Source of the DNA: Chryseobacterium jejuense
Lineage (GTDB): Bacteria; Bacteroidota; Bacteroidia; Flavobacteriales; Weeksellaceae
DNA: 64,000 nt
Assembly: GCF_900100075.1 (NCBI RefSeq)
Contig: NZ_FNEG01000002.1
Location: forward strand, 434,001-498,000
Direction: 5' to 3'
The notes under the pieces are model-generated. The model worked only from the letters and a program-made list of their open reading frames with translations. It did no database searches and had not been told where the DNA came from. Position 1 is the stretch's first letter, and the number at the start of each line of letters is the position of its first letter. The translations under genes and the position numbers were made by a program. Below, in pieces: positions 17,594 to 26,156 of the stretch.

Positions 17594-18703
17594 ATGATCT
17601 CCGAGGAATATTTATATGCTATCGCTTTACGCGAAAGCAGCCAGATTGGCGACATCAATTTCCATAAACTTGTAAGAACGTTTGGAAGTGCCGAAAATGC
17701 ATGGAACAAAGCAAAAAAAGAATACAAAAGACTAGAGGGAATTGGCTCAAAAACAGTTGCTGATATTGGAAATGAGAACCATCTTAAGTTTGCAGAAAAA
17801 GAACTTAAGTTCTGCGAAAAAAACAATATCCGAATCAGAATAAGGCATCTTAATGAAGTTCCTACTCTTCTCAATGAATGTATAGATGCTCCTTCTATCC
17901 TCTACCAAAAAGGAAATATTAACGATTCACTTCAAAAAATAAGCATTGTTGGAACCCGAAATATGACTTCTTACGGAAAACAGTTTATAGGAGACTTTTT
18001 TGAAGCTACTCGATCTTCACAATATGCTTCTGTAAGTGGCCTGGCTTTAGGAGTTGATAAAGAAGTTCACGAACAATCTATCCAAAATCAAAAACCAACC
18101 ATTGCTGTTCTTGCTCATGGTTTCGAATTTTTATATCCTGCTAAAAACAGAAAACTGTCGGAGAAAATTCTCCAGGAAGGTGGGAGTTTACTCACAGAAT
18201 TTAATTCAAGAAGAAAGCCGGATCGTGAAAACTTTATTCAGAGAAATAGAATTGTAGCAGGGCTTTCACCAGCAACCATTGTTGTAGAAACCGGATTTGG
18301 AGGCGGATCTGTAAGCACTGCTGCTTTTGCCAATGATTATAACAGAGATGTCTTTGCCCTTCCCGGAAAAATAACGGATGTTCAGAGCCAAGGATGTAAT
18401 CAATTGATTTTGCACAACAAAGCGACAGCCATTTCTACCATCAAAGATCTGATAAGTATGCTAGGTTTCAATAATCCAAAAGAAAAAATTGCGGAGCTTT
18501 TCCCTTATAGTGAAACAGTAATTCAATTAACTGATAATCAAGAAACTATTTATCAATTCATCAAACAGAATCCTCAAATTTCTTTAGACGATCTTGCTCA
18601 GGAAATTAACCTTCCGTCCCACAAAATTTTACCGATAATTTTAGAATTGGAACTTTTAGGGAAAGTAAAATCGTTTTCCGGGAGGCAATTTATCGCAATT
18701 TAA
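17594..18703 (+). CDS. dprA: DNA-processing protein DprA
   Basis: 369 residues. DprA binds incoming single-stranded DNA and loads RecA during natural transformation. The Rossmann-like core is clear (ISIVGTRNMTSYGKQF, SGLALGVDKEVHEQS, VLAHGFEFLYPAKNRKLSEK, FIQRNRIVAGLSPATIVVE). The C-terminal winged-helix domain (about 300-369, ISLDDLAQEINLPSHKI...LLGKVKSFSG) is also present. An N-terminal helical/SAM-like part precedes the core. The YifB/ComM-type gene elsewhere in this window is also tied to transformation, so the organism could be competent; that is inference. Confidence 0.96.
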   Translation: MISEEYLYAIALRESSQIGDINFHKLVRTFGSAENAWNKAKKEYKRLEGIGSKTVADIGNENHLKFAEKELKFCEKNNIRIRIRHLNEVPTLLNECIDAPSILYQKGNINDSLQKISIVGTRNMTSYGKQFIGDFFEATRSSQYASVSGLALGVDKEVHEQSIQNQKPTIAVLAHGFEFLYPAKNRKLSEKILQEGGSLLTEFNSRRKPDRENFIQRNRIVAGLSPATIVVETGFGGGSVSTAAFANDYNRDVFALPGKITDVQSQGCNQLILHNKATAISTIKDLISMLGFNNPKEKIAELFPYSETVIQLTDNQETIYQFIKQNPQISLDDLAQEINLPSHKILPIILELELLGKVKSFSGRQFIAI

Positions 18704-18837
18704 GAATTAACGATTTCTTAATACTGCATTATTTCACACATAACATTTAATTTTTAATAAATTTTAATCATAAATTATCAATTTAATAATATTTCAGGTC
18801 ATTATTATTTAATTTTTAACAATGTTAAAATATAGTG

Positions 18838-18867
18838 TTGTGAATCTTGAAAAAAAAATTAAATTTG
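18838..18867 (+). promoter_or_regulatory. Promoter of gdhA
   Basis: TTG (18838-18840), 19 bp, then TAAATTTG (18860-18867): a full match to the Bacteroidota consensus with ideal spacing. The start codon is 26 bases downstream. Confidence 0.75.
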
Positions 18868-18893
18868 TTGACAATAATATTCAACCTTAATAT

Positions 18894-20252
18894 ATGGAAC
18901 AATATAATATTGACCAGAAAATCCAAGAGTTTATTGCAAAAATTGAAGCAAAAAATCCTAACGAACCGGAATTCTTACAGGCTGTAAAAGAAGTTGCCGT
19001 AACTGTAATTCCATTCATTGCTACGAGAAAAGAATATACAGGAATGAAGCTGCTTGAAAGAATGGCTGAAGCTGAAAGAATTATTATTTTCAGAGTTCCA
19101 TGGGTTGATGATAAAGGTGAGATTCAGGTTAACAGAGGTTTCAGAATCCAAATGAACTCTGCTATTGGACCATACAAAGGAGGAATCCGTTTCCATCCTA
19201 CTGTAAACTTATCAGTTCTTAAGTTCTTAGCTTTCGAACAAGTGTTTAAAAACTCTTTAACTACTCTTCCAATGGGTGGAGGTAAAGGAGGTTCAGATTT
19301 CGATCCGCAAGGAAAATCTGATATGGAAGTAATGCGTTTCTGCCAGGCTTTCATGACAGAATTATGCAAGCACATCGGTCCTGAAACAGACGTACCTGCA
19401 GGAGATATTGGTGTAGGAGCAAGAGAAATTGGTTACCTATTCGGACAATACAAGAAAATCAGAAACGAATTTACTGGAGTTCTTACAGGAAAAGGTCTTG
19501 CTTACGGAGGTTCATTAATCCGTCCTGAAGCTACAGGATACGGAGTGGTATACTTCGCTGAGCAGATGCTTAAAACTATCGGACAGAATTTCCAAGGAAA
19601 AACGGTAACAGTATCAGGTTTCGGAAACGTAGCTTGGGGAGTTATCAAAAAAGCAACTGAGCTTGGAGCAAAAGTTGTAACACTTTCTGGACCTGACGGA
19701 TATGTTTATGATAAAGATGGTATCAGCGGAGACAAAATTGATTATTTATTAGAACTTAGAGCTTCTGGAAATAACAGAGCTGAGGACTATGCTAAAAAAT
19801 ATCCATCTGCTGAATTCCACGCTGGGAAACGTCCTTGGGAAGTAAAGTGTGACGTAGCATTCCCTTCTGCAACTCAAAACGAATTAGATTTAGATGATGC
19901 AAGAAAATTAGTTGAAAACGGATGTCTTTGTGTAACTGAAGCTGCTAACATGCCTTCTACATTAGACGCTATCAACTATTTCTTAGACAATAAAGTATTA
20001 TTCTCTCCTGGTAAAGCTTCCAACGCTGGAGGTGTTGCTACATCAGGATTAGAAATGACTCAGAACTCTATCCGTCTTAACTGGACTTCTGAAGAGGTTG
20101 ATGCAAGATTAAAGGAAATCATGATTGGAATCCATAAAGCTTGTAGAGACTACGGAAAAGACGAAGACGGTTATGTAAACTACGTGAAAGGTGCAAATAT
20201 TGCGGGCTTCGTAAAAGTAGCAGAGGCAATGTTAGCTCAAGGAGTGGTATAA
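18894..20252 (+). CDS. gdhA: NADP-specific glutamate dehydrogenase
   Basis: 452 residues, the length of the hexameric 450-residue GDH class. It reductively aminates 2-oxoglutarate with ammonium. The catalytic lysine region LPMGGGKGGSDFDPQGKSD, the substrate segment GPYKGGIRFHP, and the nucleotide-binding VTVSGFGNVAWGVIKKATELGA are all intact. NADP preference is inferred from the class, not read from a specificity residue. It stands alone behind a strong promoter and is followed by two successive hairpin terminators. Confidence 0.96.
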   Translation: MEQYNIDQKIQEFIAKIEAKNPNEPEFLQAVKEVAVTVIPFIATRKEYTGMKLLERMAEAERIIIFRVPWVDDKGEIQVNRGFRIQMNSAIGPYKGGIRFHPTVNLSVLKFLAFEQVFKNSLTTLPMGGGKGGSDFDPQGKSDMEVMRFCQAFMTELCKHIGPETDVPAGDIGVGAREIGYLFGQYKKIRNEFTGVLTGKGLAYGGSLIRPEATGYGVVYFAEQMLKTIGQNFQGKTVTVSGFGNVAWGVIKKATELGAKVVTLSGPDGYVYDKDGISGDKIDYLLELRASGNNRAEDYAKKYPSAEFHAGKRPWEVKCDVAFPSATQNELDLDDARKLVENGCLCVTEAANMPSTLDAINYFLDNKVLFSPGKASNAGGVATSGLEMTQNSIRLNWTSEEVDARLKEIMIGIHKACRDYGKDEDGYVNYVKGANIAGFVKVAEAMLAQGVV

Positions 20253-20261
20253 AAAATAATA

Positions 20262-20290
20262 AAGGTTGGGAAAAACTCCCGGCCTTTTTT
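20262..20290 (+). terminator. First terminator after gdhA
   Basis: GGTTGGGA and TCCCGGCC (with two G-U pairs) around AAAAC form a hairpin followed by TTTTTT. Confidence 0.8.
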
Positions 20291-20340
20291 GATATAGCCT
20301 GTTCCCGGGATAATGGGAAAAAAGTAAAAAGTGAAAGGAG

Positions 20341-20376
20341 AAAGCGTTGCCATGTGCAGCGCTTTTTTTATTTTTA
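20341..20376 (+). terminator. Second terminator, upstream of the DUF1801 gene
   Basis: AAAGCGTTGC (20341-20350) pairs with GCAGCGCTTT (20356-20365) with one wobble and is followed by a long T tract. It occupies the sequence that a longer reading of the next gene would translate, so that gene must start later. Confidence 0.75.
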
Positions 20377-20381
20377 TAAGC

Positions 20382-20750
20382 ATGAAAAACACCTTCAAAA
20401 ATATTGATGATTACATCCTTTTATTCCCCATCAATGTTCAAGAAAAGCTTCTTGAGCTGAGAAAAGCTATACATTCCCAGGTTCCGGATCTTGAAGAATA
20501 TATTGGATATCAGATGCCTGCTTTTAAATATAAAGGAAAGCCTTTGATTTATTTTGCAGGTTATAAAAAACATATTGGATTTTATCCTGGTGCTGAAGGA
20601 ATCAAAAACTTTGTGAAAGATTTTGAAGAAAGGAATTATAAGTTTTCTAAAGGAGCTGTACAGTTTCCAATAGACAAAGAGATTCCATTGGATCTGATTA
20701 ACCGGATTGTCGGGTTCAGAATGAGAGAAATTGAGCAAAAAAAATCCTGA
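20382..20750 (+). CDS. DUF1801 family protein
   Basis: 122 residues from MKNTFKNIDDYI. A start at 20331 would run through a transcription terminator and is rejected. The DUF1801 core is visible: VPDLEEYIGYQMPAFKYKGKPLIYFAGYKKHIGFYPG (residues about 34-70) and FSKGAVQFPIDKEIPLDLI. These are small, cytoplasmic YdhG-like proteins without an assigned biochemical activity. The gene converges with a minus-strand gene over a short hairpin. Confidence 0.88.
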   Translation: MKNTFKNIDDYILLFPINVQEKLLELRKAIHSQVPDLEEYIGYQMPAFKYKGKPLIYFAGYKKHIGFYPGAEGIKNFVKDFEERNYKFSKGAVQFPIDKEIPLDLINRIVGFRMREIEQKKS

Positions 20751-20769
20751 AATACAAGATTCCAGGATT
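20743..20769 (-). terminator. Hairpin between convergent genes
   Basis: AATCCTG (20743-20749) and CAGGATT (20763-20769) pair. On the minus strand the stem is followed by a run of eight T, so it probably ends the minus-strand gene. Confidence 0.55.
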
Positions 20770-20794
20770 CAGACTAGTGTTTGCTAAAGCACTA

Positions 20795-21112
20795 TCACTT
20801 TTTCTTTTTAGATTTCTTTTGTTCTTTTGTTGCTTCCGCAGGCTTAGTGGCCTCCATCGTAGTTCCTGCACTTGCAGTGGCCTCAGCTGCCGGAGTTGCT
20901 GTTGAAGCTTCCGTTGCAGTGGTATTTTGTCCACTTGTTGCGGAAGTGGTAGAATTCCAATCTGCTTTAGTTTCTGATGTTTGCGGCTGTGTTTGAGTTG
21001 TTGTTGTCTGGCTATTAGTGGTGCTTTCAGCTGGCTTCTGGGTTTGGGTTTGAGCCGATACTGCGATTATTCCGACTAATGTAAACGCTGCCGTTAAAAA
21101 TAACTTTTTCAT
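20795..21112 (-). CDS. Small secreted Thr/Ala/Gln-rich protein
   Basis: 105 residues. The signal peptide is MKKLFLTAAFTLVGIIAVSAQ. The mature chain is low complexity (Thr, Ala, Gln, Ser, Glu) and ends in a lysine cluster KEQKKSKKKK. There is no recognisable domain. Composition and export suggest a disordered periplasmic or surface peptide. The signal peptide and the good terminator are the main support that it is a real gene. Confidence 0.7.
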   Translation of the reverse strand: MKKLFLTAAFTLVGIIAVSAQTQTQKPAESTTNSQTTTTQTQPQTSETKADWNSTTSATSGQNTTATEASTATPAAEATASAGTTMEATKPAEATKEQKKSKKKK

Positions 21113-21410
21113 AATGTAATATTTAAATGATTGTTTAAACTAAACGGAGTGTCATTTATAAAAATTATGCGTAAATAACTTATTTAACGGACTTTATCAG
21201 TTTTTAAGAGGAATTTGTAAATACAAAAAAGAAAATAAAATCATAAAAAAAAGCCCTTCCAGGCTCAAAGAACAACTATTTTTATTCTTTTATTTTTATG
21301 AAAACTAATACTAAATACTTTAACAATTCCTGTTAATCTTCCTCAGTTTTTATTAAACTATTTCCTGCCAAGGCATTCATTTCTAATCTCCCAGCCTTTT
21401 ATCTTAGAAT

Positions 21411-21899
21411 TTATTTTGCTATATTCTTCATCATCCTCTCTACAAATTCAAAAGCAGCCGGGCAAATCACAGTATTCTTAAGCATTAGATTGTTGATCTG
21501 ATAAATCTTTTTACGATCCGTGTGGGGGTACTCTCTACACGCTTTTGGTCTTACTTCATAGATAGAACAGGTATTGTCACTGTTCAGGAAAAAGCATGGA
21601 AGGTTCTGGAGTACTTTATCATTGTCTTCATCCACTCTTAAAAATTTAGCTTCAAAATCAGCTGATTTCATACGCAGATGCTTAGAAATACGTTCTATAT
21701 CCTTTTCAGTATATAGAGGACCTGTTGTTTTACAGCAATTAGCGCACTGTAAACAGTCTATTTCATCAAAAACTTCATCATGGGTTTCCTGTACTATATA
21801 ATCGAGGTTTTTGGGCGGTTTTTTCTTTAATCCGTCCAGAAATTTTTTATGTTCTTTCTGCTTTTGTAAAGCTTGTTTTTTATAAAAATCTAAATTCAT
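21411..21899 (-). CDS. YkgJ family cysteine cluster protein
   Basis: 162 residues. The zinc/iron-chelating cysteine cluster is plain: CLQCANCCKTTGPLY (about 44-58) and CFFLNSDNTCSIYEVRPKACREYP (about 101-124). Such proteins are thought to bind Zn or an Fe-S cluster through these cysteines; the cellular role is unknown. The start codon immediately follows the stop of the channel gene upstream, so the two are one operon. Confidence 0.9.
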   Translation of the reverse strand: MNLDFYKKQALQKQKEHKKFLDGLKKKPPKNLDYIVQETHDEVFDEIDCLQCANCCKTTGPLYTEKDIERISKHLRMKSADFEAKFLRVDEDNDKVLQNLPCFFLNSDNTCSIYEVRPKACREYPHTDRKKIYQINNLMLKNTVICPAAFEFVERMMKNIAK

Positions 21900-22871
21900 T
21901 TATTCTTTATTTCCTGCCTGAACAGGAAGATCTGTTTTTTGATATTCATTAATCTTATCAAGATCTAAAATGGTAGCAAGATTCTTCTTATCAGGATAAT
22001 ACATCGGGACAAATTTTGCTCCGTATACAATCTCTCCTGTCACAAATGAAGACCTCTGAACTACTGTATTGGAGAATACTTCGTCAAATGCTCTTACCTG
22101 AACAATGATCTCAATATCCGTACTTTTAAAATCGTCTTCAGAGAAGCCATAAAATGGTGAGCTTTCATTGATTTTATGAACTACCGTCCAGTTCAACGCC
22201 AACGTATTGATCTTACTTAAATGGGTTTCCAATCTGTAAAAATTACTTTTGGGAACATCGTTTTCAATCACCTCAATGGCTGTAGATACAATAACATCAG
22301 CATCTGTAAGGGCATTGTTCTTATAGGGAGCTAATCTGAACATTAAAGCTGTACCTTCTTCAAAAGGAGCAATCACTGCGATATCAGAAAATCTTAAATA
22401 AGCCCTCGGCCTTGAAAATCTTCCATAAAAAAGACCTGTTGCAATGGCAAAGGTAAGCAATCCCAGAAAAGCTTCAAAAGTGGCTACTAAACTGGCCAAA
22501 AAGCCCACAGGAGCAATCCTTCCATATCCTACTGTAGTAAATGTCTGAGAACTGAAAAAGAATACATCAATAAACTCATTCAATGGATCGCTTTTATCTA
22601 TTCCTGTTAAGTGCTCTACTCCAATCAGGTAATAAATCATTGCAAATACAAGATTTATCAGAATATAGGCCACAACGAGGTATGAAATAAAGCGAAATGA
22701 AGACAGGTTCAGCATGGTATGATACCAGCTCAGGCTGTTGAAAACATTTACACCGGTTCTCTTTACATTCGGCAGGCCATCTTTATTGATGAATCTTCCT
22801 GAGGAATTACTTCCGAAACCACTGTTCTCAGTATTTTTTTGGCGGATCTTTTTTCTGAATCCTCTTGTCAT
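21900..22871 (-). CDS. Inward-rectifier (KirBac-like) potassium channel
   Basis: 323 residues. Two membrane helices (about 60-83 and 122-148) flank a pore loop with the K+ selectivity filter TVGYG at 113-117. The C-terminal cytoplasmic domain (about 150-310) is a Kir-type immunoglobulin-like β-domain (RPRAYLRFSDIAVIAPFEEG, LMFRLAPYKNNAL, VQVRAFDEVFSNTVVQRSSF). It conducts K+ in the inner membrane. YkgJ follows with no gap. Confidence 0.92.
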   Translation of the reverse strand: MTRGFRKKIRQKNTENSGFGSNSSGRFINKDGLPNVKRTGVNVFNSLSWYHTMLNLSSFRFISYLVVAYILINLVFAMIYYLIGVEHLTGIDKSDPLNEFIDVFFFSSQTFTTVGYGRIAPVGFLASLVATFEAFLGLLTFAIATGLFYGRFSRPRAYLRFSDIAVIAPFEEGTALMFRLAPYKNNALTDADVIVSTAIEVIENDVPKSNFYRLETHLSKINTLALNWTVVHKINESSPFYGFSEDDFKSTDIEIIVQVRAFDEVFSNTVVQRSSFVTGEIVYGAKFVPMYYPDKKNLATILDLDKINEYQKTDLPVQAGNKE

Positions 22872-23004
22872 CTTATATCATTTGTTTTTTGAATAGCTAA
22901 ATTATTGACCATTACCCTTTCTCCCTATTCCGGATACAAAGATAAAATATTGTTTTCATGAATTTTATCAATTGAATCATTACTTATTCAATTTGATTTT
23001 ACAG

Positions 23005-23012
23005 TAAATTTG
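23005..23012 (+). promoter_or_regulatory. TAnnTTTG element next to the haemoglobin start
   Basis: TAAATTTG ends four bases before the ATG. If used as the -7 element, transcription would begin at or just inside the start codon, giving a leaderless mRNA. No TTG sits at the proper -33 distance. Confidence 0.35.
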
Positions 23013-23016
23013 GGAT

Positions 23017-23397
23017 ATGAAAAAGCTTGAATCAAGAGAAGACATTGAACACCTGGTTAATTCATTTTATACCAAAGTAGTAAAGGATGAAACTATTAGT
23101 TTCTTCTTCAATGATATTGCTAAAGTAGACTGGGATAAACACCTTCCCAAGATGTATTCGTTTTGGGAATCTATTCTTTTCGGACAGATGACTTACAAAG
23201 GAAATCCTATGGGTGTCCATTTTCCGATTAATGAAATACAGGCTATGGAGCAAAAACACTTCGAAAGATGGCTTGAACTATGGAGAACAACCATTGAGGA
23301 GAATTTTGTAGGTGAAAATGCTGACATGGCCATTTACAAGTCCGAAAATATTGCCAAGCTGATGGCTTTTAAAATGGACTTGGCAAGAAGACTTTAA
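23017..23397 (+). CDS. Group III truncated haemoglobin
   Basis: 126 residues with the group III layout. HLVNSFYTKVVKDETISFFF contains the B-helix Phe-Tyr (Y18), FWESILFG follows, and HFERWLELW contains the proximal histidine H81. Truncated haemoglobins bind O2 or NO at haem; a role in nitric oxide or oxygen handling is generally assumed. The gene is divergent from the channel operon and converges with the antiporter gene. Confidence 0.92.
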   Translation: MKKLESREDIEHLVNSFYTKVVKDETISFFFNDIAKVDWDKHLPKMYSFWESILFGQMTYKGNPMGVHFPINEIQAMEQKHFERWLELWRTTIEENFVGENADMAIYKSENIAKLMAFKMDLARRL

Positions 23398-23416
23398 TGG
23401 GATTTGTGGTTTCTCT

Positions 23417-24487
23417 CTAAGGAACAATCACCGTAAAAATATATGCTGCCAAATTCACTAATAGCACAGTTCCATATAGGACATTTGTTTTTCCACGGCT
23501 TAATGAAAGCATTACGATAAAGACAGATAAGGACAGAAGAATAATATCTTTTTTATCGAGTCCCAATACCAATGGGATATCATACATGATACACACCACA
23601 GAAACAGCAGGAATTGTAAGCCCAATACTTGCCAATGCTGAACCTAAAGCAAGATTTAAACTCGATTGTATCTGATTGGCTCTTGCTGCACGTATCGCAG
23701 CAACACCTTCAGGAAGTAATACTACTGCTGCAATGATAACCCCAACCAAAGATTTAGGTGCTCCTACACTCTGTACCATCCCTTCAATGGTATCAGAAAG
23801 TCCTTTTGCCATTAAAACAACAATTACCAGACAAATCACTAAAAATCCAAAGCTTATTAGTGTCTTTGTTAATGTTGGAATATAATGCTCTTCAGGATGT
23901 TCTTCAGGAACAATAAAATAACTTCTGTGTCTCACGGTTTGTACCATCAAAAATACACCGTAAATAACAAGACAGGCGATAGATACAAAAATAAGCTGTG
24001 CCTGATTATAGAAAGGTCCATTAACACTGGATGTAAAATTAGGGAGAACGAGAGTAAGAACAAGAATTGAAACAGTACTCACCAAATAGGTAGTTGCAGA
24101 AGTTCTTGCAAAGAACTGTTCATGATATTTTACGCCACCTACCAAAATACAGATTCCTAAAATCCCATTCAGGATTAGCATTACAGCGGCAAAAACGGTA
24201 TCTCTGGCCAGCGTGATCGCCTGATCTCCGCCGGCAACCATCAGTGAGATGATTAACGCTACTTCAATAATAGTAATACAAAGAGCAAGGATAATAGTTC
24301 CGAAAGGCTCGCCTACTTTATGAGCCACCATTTCTGCATGGTGAACCGCCGATAAAACACTCCCAATGAGTAAAATTCCGGCAATGATGTCATAAATAAC
24401 GCCACTTCCCATCAGTCCGGAAAAGTAGTAACCTACCGCAAGGACAGGAAAAATATAGGTGTAATGTAAAAGTTCTTTAAGTCTCAT
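23417..24487 (-). CDS. Calcium:proton antiporter (ChaA/CaxA family)
   Basis: 356 residues with about eleven membrane helices. The two inverted CaCA α-repeats are visible: HHAEMVAHKVGEPFGTIILALCITIIEVALI in the N-terminal half and LPEGVAAIRAARANQIQSSLNLALGSALASIG in the C-terminal half, each with the conserved acidic residue. It exports Ca2+ (possibly Na+/K+) in exchange for H+ across the inner membrane. It is a single-gene unit. Confidence 0.92.
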   Translation of the reverse strand: MRLKELLHYTYIFPVLAVGYYFSGLMGSGVIYDIIAGILLIGSVLSAVHHAEMVAHKVGEPFGTIILALCITIIEVALIISLMVAGGDQAITLARDTVFAAVMLILNGILGICILVGGVKYHEQFFARTSATTYLVSTVSILVLTLVLPNFTSSVNGPFYNQAQLIFVSIACLVIYGVFLMVQTVRHRSYFIVPEEHPEEHYIPTLTKTLISFGFLVICLVIVVLMAKGLSDTIEGMVQSVGAPKSLVGVIIAAVVLLPEGVAAIRAARANQIQSSLNLALGSALASIGLTIPAVSVVCIMYDIPLVLGLDKKDIILLSLSVFIVMLSLSRGKTNVLYGTVLLVNLAAYIFTVIVP

Positions 24488-24553
24488 ATAGTGACTACAA
24501 AATACAAAAAATCTATAACATTTTCAATATCGAAAGAAAATATTAATAATATT

Positions 24554-24892
24554 TTAATGAGGCCAGAAGTTAAAGTCCTGATAATCCGTTAACATATGAA
24601 ACAAAAGACCAATTGCTATTATTCTGATATTTCCTCTAAAAAATAGCAGCAAAAAATACACCGCAATGGCATAATAAGAATGTAAAAAATGAAAACCTAT
24701 GCTTTCTCTTGAGGGATCAAAAATGGGATTGGCAAGAAGATGGTCCAGATCTACCAGCATTGTCGCCAATAATATCAGATATGCTTTCTTCCAGTTTTTA
24801 GGATAAAAGGTCAAGGCAATAAAGACAGGAAACACAAAATGCAAAAAGTAATGTGTACAGGTTTTGAGTAAAGCAATTTCTGATGGAGCCAT
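24554..24892 (-). CDS. DUF6122 family small membrane protein
   Basis: 112 residues with three or four hydrophobic segments. Landmarks are the start LLKTCTHYFLHFVFP, MLVDLDHLLANPIFDP, FHFLHSYYAIAVYF and the terminal HMLTDYQDF. The spaced His and Asp residues resemble the membrane-embedded, YdjM-like/DUF457 hydrolase group, so a metal site is possible (inference). It lies between the antiporter and the envelope cluster. Confidence 0.8.
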   Translation of the reverse strand: MAPSEIALLKTCTHYFLHFVFPVFIALTFYPKNWKKAYLILLATMLVDLDHLLANPIFDPSRESIGFHFLHSYYAIAVYFLLLFFRGNIRIIAIGLLFHMLTDYQDFNFWPH

Positions 24893-24917
24893 TAATGGAT
24901 TTTTTTCAGTTTCCAGG

Positions 24918-26156
24918 TTACCACCGTAAAATTAAGGGTAAATCTCCTTTCTTTGCTTTTATTTTTACCCAATAATCCTGTGATTTATTACCATACAGTA
25001 CATAATCAATGTCTGAAATGATTCTTTTCTCAGTGTTACTCAGTGTTTTCAAGGACGAATACAGTAAAGTATTATTTCTGAACAAAATATAATTTTCTTT
25101 TAATTGAGGAGATTCTATTACAGGTTTTCTGGTAGATTTTATGACAACTCCGCTATTACTTTTGCTAATTTGATTGGGTTGAAATGGAATTGCAGTGAAT
25201 TGGTTTTCTCCGTTAATCCATTTTTTAGATTGGAAATATGCCCAAGTTTTTCCAGCATCTTTACTTTGAATATCAATACTATAGTTAGGCTGTGTAATCT
25301 TCTGAAAGGTCTTTTTTTCAACTTCATTAAAATTATCATCGTATTCATAACTGATAATAGTATCATTAATCTGTTCAAGATTTGCCGTGGCTTTTAAAGA
25401 AATAGCATGTGAAGAATCTGCTATACTCTTATTGAAAAAGCGACTGAAGTTTCTGATGTTCTCCTGATCTAATTCCAATTCCAGAAATTGATTTCCTTTC
25501 TGAATTTTTGAAGCGATTGAATTAAAAATTTCCTGATTTGAATTATTTTTTATTTCAATTTCATCATCGTTCAATTCAATGGAAAAATTATGAATTTTCT
25601 GTCCTGAAATGAATGAAATACTCCCTAATGTATTTTGAATAAACTTGTTTGCATCCCAAACATGATTTGCCGTATTCTGAAGAAGCTGCTTCTTGATCTT
25701 TTCAAAAGCCAGATCAGAGCTTCCTGCAATGCAGTGACCCCCTTCTATCATAAGGAAAATTTGATCTTTCTGAAAGCTGTTGTTTCCTTTATCAGTAAAC
25801 TGTTTCTTCTTTAAAAAAGCAATGAACTTTTGAGAATCTTTAAGTTCTAAAACACTATACCACTCCGAGAACTTAGTATCTTTAATATGGAAAATCTGCA
25901 AAAAATCAGGAATTCTGATTCCTGAATCTTTAAATGAAGCAGAACTTTTACCTTTTGTATCACTTCCTGACCAGCTTGAAGGATGTGCTACTAGGCTGAA
26001 GAGATATTGTCCCATTAGTTTCTTACTATCTATTAACACAACTGTATCTGCGTTCTCGGGAATATATCTGAGGTTCTTATCTTTATAAAAAGCCACAAAA
26101 TACACTGCAACAACCAGCAATAAAAGTAACGGGACAATAATCTTCTTTTTTTTCAT
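24918..26156 (-). CDS. Membrane-anchored hypothetical protein of the 25-29 kb envelope cluster
   Basis: 412 residues. After the N-terminal KKKK comes a membrane helix (about 6-25, VPLLLLLVVAVYFVAFY), then a large domain likely exposed to the periplasm. The opening RYIPENADTVVLIDSKKLMGQYLFSL parallels the next gene's IPSDAVFYMEVNGKQLNNKI, and both contain a 'SYEYDDNFNEVEKKT / YEYDADFNEKEVKKT' block. They are therefore diverged paralogues. The start abuts the end of the neighbour, so the two are one operon. No biochemical function is assignable. Confidence 0.75.
   Translation of the reverse strand: MKKKKIIVPLLLLLVVAVYFVAFYKDKNLRYIPENADTVVLIDSKKLMGQYLFSLVAHPSSWSGSDTKGKSSASFKDSGIRIPDFLQIFHIKDTKFSEWYSVLELKDSQKFIAFLKKKQFTDKGNNSFQKDQIFLMIEGGHCIAGSSDLAFEKIKKQLLQNTANHVWDANKFIQNTLGSISFISGQKIHNFSIELNDDEIEIKNNSNQEIFNSIASKIQKGNQFLELELDQENIRNFSRFFNKSIADSSHAISLKATANLEQINDTIISYEYDDNFNEVEKKTFQKITQPNYSIDIQSKDAGKTWAYFQSKKWINGENQFTAIPFQPNQISKSNSGVVIKSTRKPVIESPQLKENYILFRNNTLLYSSLKTLSNTEKRIISDIDYVLYGNKSQDYWVKIKAKKGDLPLILRW

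Noticed and set aside
20331..20381. N-terminal extension of the DUF1801 gene
   Set aside because: It would translate through a hairpin terminator with a long T tract; ATG 20382 gives the normal family length.
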